Assembly (NCBI GenBank): GCA_949373075.1
Contig: CASIBX010000024.1
Span: 1 to 47,758, forward strand
Length of the DNA: 47,758 bases
Direction of reading: 5' to 3'
Source: Candidatus Poseidoniaceae archaeon
GTDB lineage: Archaea > Thermoplasmatota > Poseidoniia > Poseidoniales > Poseidoniaceae
Made by a program: the position numbers and the translations under genes. The notes under the pieces are model-generated. The model worked only from the letters and a program-made list of their open reading frames with translations, did not search any database and was not told the origin of the DNA. Of the stretch, positions 26,756 to 35,074 are shown piece by piece. The stretch's first letter is position 1, and each line of letters opens with the position of its first letter.

Positions 26756-27994
26756 TTTTGTAGTTCACAAATTTGGTGGTTCTTGTTTGAGAGAAGGCGG
26801 TGACATCGATAGAATCGCTGAAATCATAAGCCGTATGCCTGGACGGCCTTTGGTCGTAGTATCCGCCTCTCTGGGGCATGACTGACAGGCTATTTCAGGG
26901 CTGCACGAGAGCCACAATACGCTGGACGTTTAGTTCAAGACCTTACCTCACAGCACCTTCTTTTTGCCCCAGGCCTTGATAGTGGTATTTTTAGTGAATT
27001 ATTCAAGAAAGTTATCTCTGGGATTTCTAAAGAGTTAGTTAATCTTTCAAGTGGTGAATCCTCTGTTCGGTCTGAAAACCTGATACTGGCAGCCGGTGAA
27101 AGACTGAGTGCACTTGCTGTTGCACATCGTCTTCGTTCAATAGGGCTAGAGGCTCACCCCGTAGGTGCCGAGGATATTGGACTAAAACTGAAAGGCAGAG
27201 GACGAGCTAGTGAAATCGACATTCCGGCTTCAGAGAAACATTTAGACCGTGAAAAGTTAATTGGAATACCGATTCTAACTGGTTGGTTTGGAGAGGGAGA
27301 GGATGGAGATATAGCATTGCTTTCCCGTGGTGGTTCAGACCACTCAGCCGCTGCATTTGCGAATTTGGTGAATGCGTCAAAATTGATTTTATGGAAAGAT
27401 GTTGATGGAATAAAGAGGTTAAATCCCCGATGGGGCATCGACACTCCATCGATTGGTTATCTAGGATATGGCCAGGCCGCTGAATTGGCATTGCATGGGA
27501 CTCCTGTATTGCACCCCGCTACAGTTTCACCTCTCATCGAAGAAGGAATTCCTTTAGAAATAAGGAATATCAATAATCCAGTAATTGATGCACCTACTGT
27601 AATCGGTCCTGACATCGATATTTCATCAGCGATAGCAATCGGTTGCCAGCCAGGTGTTGCTATAATTACACAAGATGGGCCATTGAATAGTGAACTCCTA
27701 TCGAGACTAGAACAACTCGATGTTCACCCTTGGTTAATGAATTCCAATCCAGAAGGAATGCGTTTGGTAGTTCCTACCCATCAGTTGCACTTTTTTGAAG
27801 ACCTGATTCATGGGATGATAGAGTACAGGACTGCTATTATCTCAATAATTGGTGATTTCGATCTAAATATAATTGAACATGAAGTTATTTCTACAAATGA
27901 ATATGGAACTAGAATTGTCATCGATACCGATGATTTGCCGAAATCCCTAACAGAGCTGTATCAGTCTTTGTTTTCTCGCCAAGACTGCAAGTGA
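26748..27994 (+). pseudogene. lysC: Aspartate kinase, frameshifted twice near the N-terminus
   Basis: Phosphorylates aspartate, the entry to Lys/Thr/Met synthesis. VVHKFGGSCLREGGDIDRIA holds the KFGGSS-like nucleotide motif (here KFGGSC). The frame shifts near 26875 and 26905, each by one extra base, then stays open: LAAGERLSALAVAHRL, LSRGGSDHSAAAFANLVNAS (the conserved GRGGSD-type motif), LWKDVDGI, and two C-terminal ACT-like regulatory repeats (PGVAIITQ; TAIISIIGDF). Repaired length about 415 residues. ATG 26748 overlaps the aroC stop. Both N-terminal breaks fall by runs of G. Confidence 0.85.
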
Positions 27995-28392
27995 GTTGGT
28001 AGGTCTAATATGAAAAGTCCTCCAACGATTATGAATACGAATAGTGTACCTAAAGCCACACCATATACTGAAATCAATTCAACTGATTCTTCCATTCTCG
28101 TAGCAGCCTGCTCGGAGAAGAGAGATATGAATGCTGGTAGGATTGTGTTAACTGAAAGCACAAGCATTGCAAGAGAGCCTGCGATCAATGGGTTGATTAC
28201 AAGCGAACGGTGGTACTTTCCGATTATTTTCTTCACATTCATCACGTATACTTCACGAGTACGAATTGAAGTATCAAGCATACTGAATCTAAGAACGCCG
28301 TTTGATAATTCGAAATACATTACCAGAAGTACAGCGTAGATTACTACAAGTAATCGTGAGTAAGAATTCACTGTCTGCGAAGACCGAAACAA
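27961..28392 (-). CDS. Membrane protein, probably C-terminal part of the protein encoded upstream
   Basis: 143 codons from a TTG, with three hydrophobic helices (LLVVIYAVLLVMYF; INPLIAGSLAMLVLSV; YGVALGTLFVFIIVGGLFIL) and a basic loop. It overlaps the preceding frame (28368) by 25 bases, has no ATG or ribosome site near its start, and continues the helical character of that frame; I infer one protein of about 305 residues split by a frame error near 28385. Its stop overlaps the convergent aspartate kinase gene by 34 bases. Function not recognised. Confidence 0.5.
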   Translation of the reverse strand: MFRSSQTVNSYSRLLVVIYAVLLVMYFELSNGVLRFSMLDTSIRTREVYVMNVKKIIGKYHRSLVINPLIAGSLAMLVLSVNTILPAFISLFSEQAATRMEESVELISVYGVALGTLFVFIIVGGLFILDLPTHLQSWRENKD

Positions 28393-28878
28393 TCTTGTGA
28401 AAGAGAAACTTTCGAAGAAGCGAATCGCATAACAGAAATGATAAACAGAACATAAGATCCGAGCATAAAGCGTGCATCTCTAGTCATTGTTCCCCAGAAA
28501 CCAGTACCTACTGCACCGACTACAACCATCAGTTGAAGAATATTTGCTGCCGCCATTGAGCCGGTAACTGCAAACCAAATTGTACCAACTGCCGGTGTTA
28601 CAATGTAGGTCAGCACACCTAAGGCGATCAAAACTCCATAGCATCCAAGTTGTAGGTTCTGAACCATTTTGTCAGCAGGTAGGAATTTCATCTTAGGAAC
28701 CAGTGGTCCGCCTAGTAGGCTTTCGATGAAAGTAGGAATTTCAACTGTAGGAATTGCATCTTTTGGAATTTCTCCTGTAGAAGATGCTGTACCTGCAAGT
28801 TTTTTCCTTGAAGGTGCTGCTGAACGGACGGTCTTTACCGTCGTATAGATGCGCTGTGTCACCGGATCTTGATGCCAT
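28368..28878 (-). CDS. Membrane protein downstream of the DUF58 gene, N-terminal frame broken
   Basis: The long frame encodes LAGTASSTGEIPKDAIPTV and then three helices (YGVLIALGVLTYIV; ILQLMVVVGAVGTGFWG; MLGSYVLFIISVM). That frame has no ATG near its beginning. A strong GAGGAGGG lies six bases before an ATG at 28878 in a neighbouring frame (MASRSGDTAHLYDGKDRP); one extra base in the A6 run at about 28799-28804 would join the two. The same direction of shift is seen in adjacent genes. It is the last or next-to-last gene of the MoxR/DUF58 operon; function unknown. Confidence 0.55.
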
Positions 28879-28890
28879 TCATTTCCCTCC

Positions 28891-30207
28891 TCAGAATCCT
28901 CTTGCACCCGCAAGTGCTGTAGATAGGAGCATATCTGGCTCCCAATCCATGATGTTGACTCCTAAACCTCGAAGTTCACTAATCAAAACATCTCTTTCAG
29001 TTTTCAGATACTTCGTACCCAGTTCGATCTAATCTCTTAGCATCGAATTCAAACTCTAGGCTAGAAGGTGATAGAACTGTAACGTCGAAATCACGAGCTC
29101 TGAAAGTCACGTAATGCGCTTACAATTGTTGGGTCATCTTCTAAATTAGACAGAACAATGATTGGACTTCCTTTGTTAATATGAGGTAAAATACGGTTAA
29201 CTACGACTTGAAGTGGAATATTACCACGAGCCATAGCGCCAGCAAGTTTAGTCAAAATGACGTACAATTGTTTCTTTCCAGTATCACGGTCAACACTCAC
29301 GACTTCATCGCTATAAGTAATCAAGCCAACAGAGTCACGACGTCCTAGGAAAAACTTAGCAAGACTAGCAGCAGCCCTAGTAGAATATACCAGAGCATTT
29401 CTGGAAACAGGTCCCGTCTCAGAAACAGCACGTGAATCGACAATCAGGATGATATCACTGACTGCATCTCTCTCACGTTCGTTTACCATCAACTTTCCAC
29501 TTCTAGCATATGCTGACCAGTTAATTGCACGGAATGAATCTCCTTCGAAATACTCACGAAGTGAGTAGAACTCAGAACCAGGTCCTGGTTGGCGGATATT
29601 TACCGCACCAGTGAAAATCTTCGGTACACGGGATTTGACGAATGTATCTTTCAAATCTTCCATCTTCGGGAACACAAGGAAATCGTTGTAGACATGCAGT
29701 TCTTTTTCCTTGTGGAATAATCCGAATGGGTCTTGGACACGGACAGCTACCGGGCCAAGACTGTAGAATCCTCTGAGAGGACATTCAACTGTGTATTCAA
29801 TGAAGGTTTCACGGCGTGGACCGAGTTCCATCAAAATGTAATTCGCACCATCTTTGATACGCATCACTTCTGGAACTCTATCACGTACTTCGAGAATCTT
29901 TCCTAACGCAGAATGATTTTGCATTCGTAAAGTCACTCCAACATCACCATCTTCGAAAATTCGAGCACTAGAGAGTTTTCGCATGGCAGAGACATTTGAA
30001 AGAGATACTCCTTCTTCACCCGACCATTCATCGGCACGTCGGCCACTGGCAGAAACGTCAGCGTGACCACCGAATAAGTGCAGCCCAAGTAAGGAATACA
30101 AAGATAACCACAGCTATGGTTACCAATTGAGAATTCCTCAATGTCAGACCAAGCAAATACATTGCTACTGCTAGTGATCCTAACATTGCACTTTTACGGC
30201 TCCACAT
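28891..30207 (-). CDS. DUF58 protein (vWA-like), with frame breaks at both ends
   Basis: Partner of MoxR AAA ATPases. The central 336-codon frame holds the domain core GSEFYSLREYFEGDSFRAIN and the vWA-like stretch IILIVDSRAVSE. The real start is probably ATG 30207, behind a GAGGTG, giving MWSRKSAMLGSLAVAMYLLG and a second helix before the frame steps into the main one near 30110. The C-terminus continues through two more one-base steps (RDFDVTVLSPSSLEFEFDAK; RDVLISELRGLGVNIMDWEP) to a TGA at 28893-28891. Repaired length about 438 residues, normal for a membrane-anchored DUF58. It starts 36 bases after the MoxR gene. Confidence 0.82.
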
Positions 30208-30243
30208 GCTACGCACCTCTCTCTAATTATCGAATTAATCCAA

Positions 30244-31422
30244 TCAAACGGTTGGAACTGGTACTTCACGTAGAATTGCTTGAACAACTTCTCCAGCCTC
30301 CAGACCTTTGATCTGGTGTTCTGGCTTCAAAATAATCCTGTGGGCGAGCGCTAATTCAGATACGGTCTTGATATCGTCAGGTGTGACGAAATCGCGACCA
30401 CGAAGAGCAGCTGCTGCACGAGAGGTCTTCAGGAGAGCCTGAGAACCACGAGGCGAGGAACCGACGAGAACACGAGGATCTTCACGAGTTCTGGTTACAA
30501 TCTCGACCATGTACATACGTAGAGCAGGGTCGACATAAACGTCTTCACATGCTTGTTGCATAGCGATTACACGCTGTGGGTCTGTGATAACGTCGACATC
30601 GACTGCATCCTTACCACGAGTAATACGACGGCGTAGAATTTCATCTTCGTCTGCACGGTCAGGATAACCGACACTCATCTTGAACATGAAACGGTCCAAT
30701 TGCGCCTCAGGTAGAGGATAGGTACCTTCCTGTTCAACAGGGTTCTGGGTTGCCATAACAATGAATGGTGCTGGTAATTTGTGAGTGACTGTTCCGATAG
30801 TCACCTGCTTCTCCTGCATAGCCTCAAGCAAAGCTGCTTGGGTCTTAGGAGGAGCACGGTTAATCTCGTCAGCAAGTAACAGGTTACAGAATAGTGGACC
30901 TGGCTTGAAGGTGAATTCTCCCTTCTTTGCATCGTAGATGTTCGTACCGGTGATATCTGCAGGTAGCAAATCCGGGGTAAACTGAACACGCTTGAAGTCA
31001 CAACCCAACGCATCTGCGAAGGTGTTGGTCATCAATGTCTTAGCAAGTCCTGGATAATCTTCGAACAGTAGGTTACCGTTCGAGAGAATATTGATCAGTA
31101 CATTGTCAATAACGTGTGCCTTACCGATAATTACCTTCTGGACTTCGGCGCTTATCGCTTGCGATAAGGCTCCGACGGCCTGAAGGCGTTCACGGACTTC
31201 TGGGCTACTCTGGTGTCTAGGCTGTGCCTGTGCCGGGGCTGGTGCTGCTGGGGCAGGTGCTGCAGGGGCAGGGGCCGGTGCTGCTGCTACTGGCATAGGT
31301 GCCGGTGCTACAGGTGCAGGCGCTGGTGGCGCTGCGTGGGCCATTGCCGGTGCTGGCGGTGCTGCTGGTGCAGGTGGTGCCGGCGCAGGGGGGGCTGCGG
31401 GTGCTGGGGGTGCTGGCTGCAT
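30244..31422 (-). CDS. MoxR-type AAA+ ATPase with Pro/Ala-rich N-terminal tail
   Basis: A 392-residue MoxR-family ATPase. Residues 1-75 are almost only Pro and Ala. The core then shows Walker A DYPGLAKT (about residues 130-137), RVQFTPDLLPADITGTNIYD, Walker B LLLADEINRAPPKTQAALLE, sensor MATQNPVEQEGTYPLPEAQL and a C-terminal lid with SPRGSQALL. MoxR proteins work as chaperone-like remodellers with DUF58/vWA partners, as here. A near-perfect Shine-Dalgarno precedes the ATG. The tail is encoded by GC-rich repeats unlike the AT-richer neighbours. Confidence 0.9.
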   Translation of the reverse strand: MQPAPPAPAAPPAPAPPAPAAPPAPAMAHAAPPAPAPVAPAPMPVAAAPAPAPAAPAPAAPAPAQAQPRHQSSPEVRERLQAVGALSQAISAEVQKVIIGKAHVIDNVLINILSNGNLLFEDYPGLAKTLMTNTFADALGCDFKRVQFTPDLLPADITGTNIYDAKKGEFTFKPGPLFCNLLLADEINRAPPKTQAALLEAMQEKQVTIGTVTHKLPAPFIVMATQNPVEQEGTYPLPEAQLDRFMFKMSVGYPDRADEDEILRRRITRGKDAVDVDVITDPQRVIAMQQACEDVYVDPALRMYMVEIVTRTREDPRVLVGSSPRGSQALLKTSRAAAALRGRDFVTPDDIKTVSELALAHRIILKPEHQIKGLEAGEVVQAILREVPVPTV

Positions 31423-31430
31423 GTCTTGTT

Positions 31431-31438
31431 ACCTCCTT
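31431..31438 (-). promoter_or_regulatory. Strong Shine-Dalgarno of the MoxR gene
   Basis: AAGGAGGT on the minus strand ends eight bases before the ATG at 31422 and lies between the stop of the DUF4350-like gene and the MoxR start. It fixes the start within the low-complexity tail. Confidence 0.65.
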
Positions 31439-31441
31439 GGG

Positions 31442-33016
31442 TTACTTTCCCCAACGACGAATCTGCTGCAATAGTTGCCTCAGTTCTTCGTTGGAATAGG
31501 ATCTCTGTTGTGAATACAACAGTTCAATCAGGCGTGGGTCCTTGACTAAGGACTGAACTTCGCCTGGTGTTTTTCTGGCCATTTCATCACGGGTCAGGTC
31601 GCTAAATTGCCGTACTTTAGCCATTAAGGCCTCTCTTACGCGCTTTAAGTATAGATTAGGGTCAACTTTGTTTGGCCTCTCTCTAAATCTTGTGAGGTCG
31701 AATACATGACGCCAGTTTTCTTTCTCTGGTACAACCATGATTGCAATAGAAAGAAGTGCCATTAAATTTAGTACGATTAACCACTTCAGCAAAGTGTCAC
31801 TGGTTAGCATTACTATAGCTCCCATGGCTTCAGTGAACGGAGAAGACATTGCAGAGGTTACGTGACGTGATTCATCGAATACAATGTAAAACTCCTTGTT
31901 GTTACGAGTAACTGTAAGGGAGATTTCGTCGTTTTCGTGTTCCATCATGTCATGCACTAATGCGACAAAGTAGTCTTCATTGCCATTCCAATCGGTACCA
32001 GTGTTATCCGGAGATGAGAGTAATGAATCCCAGCATGACCTTTCGCCATAGAATCCTGAATCGCATTGCTGCTTACCGGTTACTTCTGCATCTGCTTTAT
32101 CCCATAAATGGTTAGCAAATACTGAGTGGTCTGAGATAAATACTATACTCCCAGTTACGTCAACTTCGCCTTCTTTGACTCCTTTGACTTGATCGATTAC
32201 TTCGATTCCAGGGTAATCCATTCTGATGATTAATCCAGTATTATTTCCACCGAGAATAGGATTGTTTTTGTCATTTGCATCCAGATTCTCTCTTGCGATA
32301 AAGGCGGAGCCTGAAGCGTGAGCTAATACTTTGACATTTCGAGAAGGGTCATCGTTGTCGAGTACTTGAATTGCAGTAGGCCTATGAAATAAAACAGGTA
32401 ATGCGCAATCGGTATACTCATTACTTGAGAGATTAGAATCACTGCAGTATGGTCTCCTGTCGAATTCGTCATCCCATACCTTGTTCACACCGGCTACCGC
32501 CCAAAGTTTCCTAGAATCTGCACTCTCCTGCTCCCCGGTAGGACTTGTAACTTCATAGAACCGATTTGGGTCTACAACTGGGGCATCGAAAAACTTGACA
32601 TCGAATTTATCTGCAACGGTTTGAGCGTTTGTAGAGTTTGCAGCAATTATCACCTTTCCGCCCTTTTCTGTTACGAAATCATGAATTGCTTCAGCCTCTG
32701 AATTATCAAAGGGTTTCTCAGGAGCGGCTATGACTAGCATAGTTCGATGGGGCTCTCTCCAATCATTTACTAACATTGGAGTCGACATTGTGTTAGCGAT
32801 AACATATCTTTGCCCATCTTCGCCGAGATCTGAGCGCATTGAGGATATTTGTTGATATTGAAGAGTAGTGTCACCATCTGTGACATATGCGGAGTATACA
32901 GTTTCTTTACCAGCAGATGTGACAACGATGATTGTTGTCGATAAGAGCATAGCAGTGACGAAACCAATCAGCAGCCAAGTTTCTAACTTGACCCCTGTTG
33001 CCTCTTCTTCTGCCAT
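31442..33016 (-). CDS. DUF4350-like membrane protein of the MoxR/DUF58 cluster
   Basis: A 524-residue protein with an N-terminal helix (about 12-35), an extracellular region resembling the DUF4350/GldG-like fold (TMLVIAAPEKPFDNSEAEAI; KGGKVIIAANSTNAQ; GSIVFISDHSVFANHLW), and a second helix at about 405-425 (LLKWLIVLNLMALLSIAIMV) followed by a 100-residue cytosolic tail. DUF4350 proteins are usual neighbours of MoxR and DUF58 genes. GAGGTG precedes the ATG at good distance. It opens the operon; the next gene starts 19 bases after its stop. Biochemical role unknown. Confidence 0.78.
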   Translation of the reverse strand: MAEEEATGVKLETWLLIGFVTAMLLSTTIIVVTSAGKETVYSAYVTDGDTTLQYQQISSMRSDLGEDGQRYVIANTMSTPMLVNDWREPHRTMLVIAAPEKPFDNSEAEAIHDFVTEKGGKVIIAANSTNAQTVADKFDVKFFDAPVVDPNRFYEVTSPTGEQESADSRKLWAVAGVNKVWDDEFDRRPYCSDSNLSSNEYTDCALPVLFHRPTAIQVLDNDDPSRNVKVLAHASGSAFIARENLDANDKNNPILGGNNTGLIIRMDYPGIEVIDQVKGVKEGEVDVTGSIVFISDHSVFANHLWDKADAEVTGKQQCDSGFYGERSCWDSLLSSPDNTGTDWNGNEDYFVALVHDMMEHENDEISLTVTRNNKEFYIVFDESRHVTSAMSSPFTEAMGAIVMLTSDTLLKWLIVLNLMALLSIAIMVVPEKENWRHVFDLTRFRERPNKVDPNLYLKRVREALMAKVRQFSDLTRDEMARKTPGEVQSLVKDPRLIELLYSQQRSYSNEELRQLLQQIRRWGK

Positions 33017-33036
33017 TTCTAGTCACCTCAAAATCG

Positions 33037-33066
33037 GTTGCGGACAAACGCAACATATTCCGCAAC
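33037..33066. repeat. Inverted repeat in the leader of the DUF4350-MoxR-DUF58 operon
   Basis: GTTGCGGA (33037-33044) is matched by its exact reverse complement TCCGCAAC (33059-33066). A third copy, CGCAAC at 33049-33054, can pair with the first half as a tight 6-base stem. The repeat lies between a TATA-like element and the start codon, near the expected transcription start, so it may be an operator or a leader hairpin. Confidence 0.5.
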
Positions 33067-33078
33067 TTCACTCCACTC

Positions 33079-33084
33079 ATATAG
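33079..33084 (-). promoter_or_regulatory. TATA-like element for the DUF4350-MoxR-DUF58 operon
   Basis: CTATAT on the minus strand is about 65 bases before the ATG at 33016; transcription would start near 33055, just inside the inverted repeat. Spacing and position are right for an archaeal promoter, but only the core element is visible. Confidence 0.4.
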
Positions 33085-33167
33085 ATTATCGTGGCTTGCT
33101 CAATTTGACATTAGAAGTATCATTGGAGATGCGGGAATATCATCCCCGAATACCAGCGCATTATGGG

Positions 33168-34133
33168 TTAATTGCGACGAATAACGGCAGATAATACTAA
33201 TGTTAAAAGACATAAAAGTGACGAAATGGCAGGGAGTGAAGTGTCCTTTACCTCAAAATCAGAAGTTTCAGTTGTTGATTCACCCTCGTCCTCATCGTCT
33301 ACTTTCACATCAGGTGCTTCCACCACAAATTCAACTTCCCCAGTGTAAGAAATACCGTTACCCTCACTGGTGACTGAAACTATGAATTTACAGGTTTTGT
33401 CAGGATGACTCGATGGTGCTGATAATTTGACTGAACCCTTCTTCGTACTGCTAGAATCTGTGGGTGAGATTACAGTTCCAGCTTCGAGTCCTGAATCTTT
33501 AGCGTCAAAATTCATCTGAGGGCATCCTCTAAAAGACATGTCAATTTTTGATATTGCATCATCTGCATTTCCAGTCAACCCGACTATTACATCAATTGTT
33601 TCGTAGGTGCCTGCGTTTATCTTTGGACCTTTACCATTTGAAACCGGTTCAAATGTAACTTCAAGCCCGTAAATAGAAGAAGGTTGGATTTTCTGTGAGA
33701 TTTCTTGGCTACTTTGTTCTTGGTCTGCAACATAATTTGTTGCTGTAAAATCCACTGTGGTCAGGTAGCCCCCACTATTAACGCTCCACAATGCACAAGA
33801 AGTTTGACAAGAAATTTTTAACTCGAAACTTTCGTTTGAGTTAGCAGGGATAGAAACCTTGCCGGGATCGTCTACCTGGACCGGTTCGAACGTCTCTCCA
33901 AATCCTGTTTCAAAATCCACTTCGATAGGTATCAGATATGTATTCTCAATCCAAAATTCAAGAATTAGTTCAAATGCATAAGTATCTGGATCTAATTCAA
34001 AGATAACAACATTCTCTTCACTTTCCCAACCGATTTCCCAACCAGGAGGTTCTGCTTCTGGGATTTGAGCAGTGGATGCCGGAACTAAAGCAATCATCAA
34101 TAAGATTACTACTACAATTCTCTTCATTTTCAT
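33168..34133 (-). CDS. Secreted protein with C-terminal membrane helix
   Basis: A 321-residue protein with a clear signal peptide (MKMKRIVVVILLMIALVPAS-TAQ), a beta-rich Ig-like outer region with two Cys pairs (ISCQTSCALW; FRGCPQM with KTCKF), an acidic linker (VDDEDEGESTTETSD) and a C-terminal hydrophobic helix followed by RRN. It overlaps the end of the FAD-subunit gene by four bases and so belongs to the molybdenum hydroxylase transcript, although no functional link is visible. Its stop is followed by the promoter region of the DUF4350 operon. Confidence 0.72.
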   Translation of the reverse strand: MKMKRIVVVILLMIALVPASTAQIPEAEPPGWEIGWESEENVVIFELDPDTYAFELILEFWIENTYLIPIEVDFETGFGETFEPVQVDDPGKVSIPANSNESFELKISCQTSCALWSVNSGGYLTTVDFTATNYVADQEQSSQEISQKIQPSSIYGLEVTFEPVSNGKGPKINAGTYETIDVIVGLTGNADDAISKIDMSFRGCPQMNFDAKDSGLEAGTVISPTDSSSTKKGSVKLSAPSSHPDKTCKFIVSVTSEGNGISYTGEVEFVVEAPDVKVDDEDEGESTTETSDFEVKDTSLPAISSLLCLLTLVLSAVIRRN

Positions 34134-35074
34134 TCCTCACATGCTCTTTTGACAAGCACCTTGATCATATTTCTACGATACCTAGGTGGTAGTGAAGTGT
34201 TATTCACTGGTTTAGTTGACTTGTATATCGCATCACAAATCGCTTTGACATCGCCATTAGCACTAGCAACTTCTTCGTCGTGGCGGCGAGGGATGCTTTC
34301 CAAAGCAGTAGTAGCTACACGTAAGGTGCCTCTATCTCCTTTCTTCCATGCAGCCGCTGCACCTGCTTCAGGGAAATCCCATGATTCTCTAACACGTAGT
34401 TTGCGATAGGAGCCAGTCCAATCAGCAATGTCTTCTGGAAGAGTAATTTTGAGCATGAATTCTCCTGGCTCGAGAATATTCCTAGTCATACCATCTAGTT
34501 GGTAGAAGTCGTGTAGAAGAACAGACCTTTCTCCTTTAGGACCAATTAGGTGAACTGTTGCATTTAGTACCATCAAATTTGGTGCGATGTCTCCCTGATA
34601 AGTAGCAACACACAATGTATTTTGATTCGGAATCACTCTACAATCTGAACCCGTACCGCAATCACACTTGTGGCACCAATCGATACTACTCCTCCATTCT
34701 TCAGTCTGATTAAACCAGAAACATCTGGTATCCAAACACAAATTACCACCCAAAGTAGCATTCCTTCGGATTAAAGAGGATGCTACTTTGCTTGCTGCTT
34801 CGGCGACTAATGGATGGACGCTGTCGCTTTCTGAAATGTTGCTTAGCCTAGCCATGCAACCTATTTCTGTCATTGAAATTGTATCAATTCCTGCTATCTT
34901 AGTTAGCGAAATAACATGTGGCTTGGTATTGATGTGCCATTTGTAATTTGGAATCAGGTCAGTTCCACCTGCAATCCAATCAAATTCATCACCTGAACTC
35001 AACAAATCTGCAGCGATGGCACATGCCTCTTCCACTGTGTTAGGAAGGTGTAATTCAAAAGGAGGCATTAGCAT
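34130..35074 (-). CDS. Molybdenum hydroxylase FAD-binding subunit, HcrB-like with Cys-rich insertion
   Basis: Medium (FAD) subunit of a xanthine-dehydrogenase-family enzyme, 314 residues. FDWIAGGTDLIPNYKW and LIRRNATLGGNLCLDTRCFW are the FAD-binding motifs. After the second comes an insertion with seven cysteines (residues 113, 118, 134, 137, 139, 145, 155) in the place where the 4-hydroxybenzoyl-CoA reductase beta subunit carries its extra [4Fe-4S] cluster. This suggests an HCR-like enzyme, not a CO dehydrogenase. It starts on the last base of the large-subunit gene stop and overlaps the next gene by four bases. Confidence 0.84.
   Translation of the reverse strand: MLMPPFELHLPNTVEEACAIAADLLSSGDEFDWIAGGTDLIPNYKWHINTKPHVISLTKIAGIDTISMTEIGCMARLSNISESDSVHPLVAEAASKVASSLIRRNATLGGNLCLDTRCFWFNQTEEWRSSIDWCHKCDCGTGSDCRVIPNQNTLCVATYQGDIAPNLMVLNATVHLIGPKGERSVLLHDFYQLDGMTRNILEPGEFMLKITLPEDIADWTGSYRKLRVRESWDFPEAGAAAAWKKGDRGTLRVATTALESIPRRHDEEVASANGDVKAICDAIYKSTKPVNNTSLPPRYRRNMIKVLVKRACEE

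Noticed and set aside
31213-31545. Plus-strand Cys/Arg/Trp-rich frame
   Set aside because: It is the complement of the Pro/Ala-rich tail of MoxR; the composition is a by-product of GC-rich repeats.
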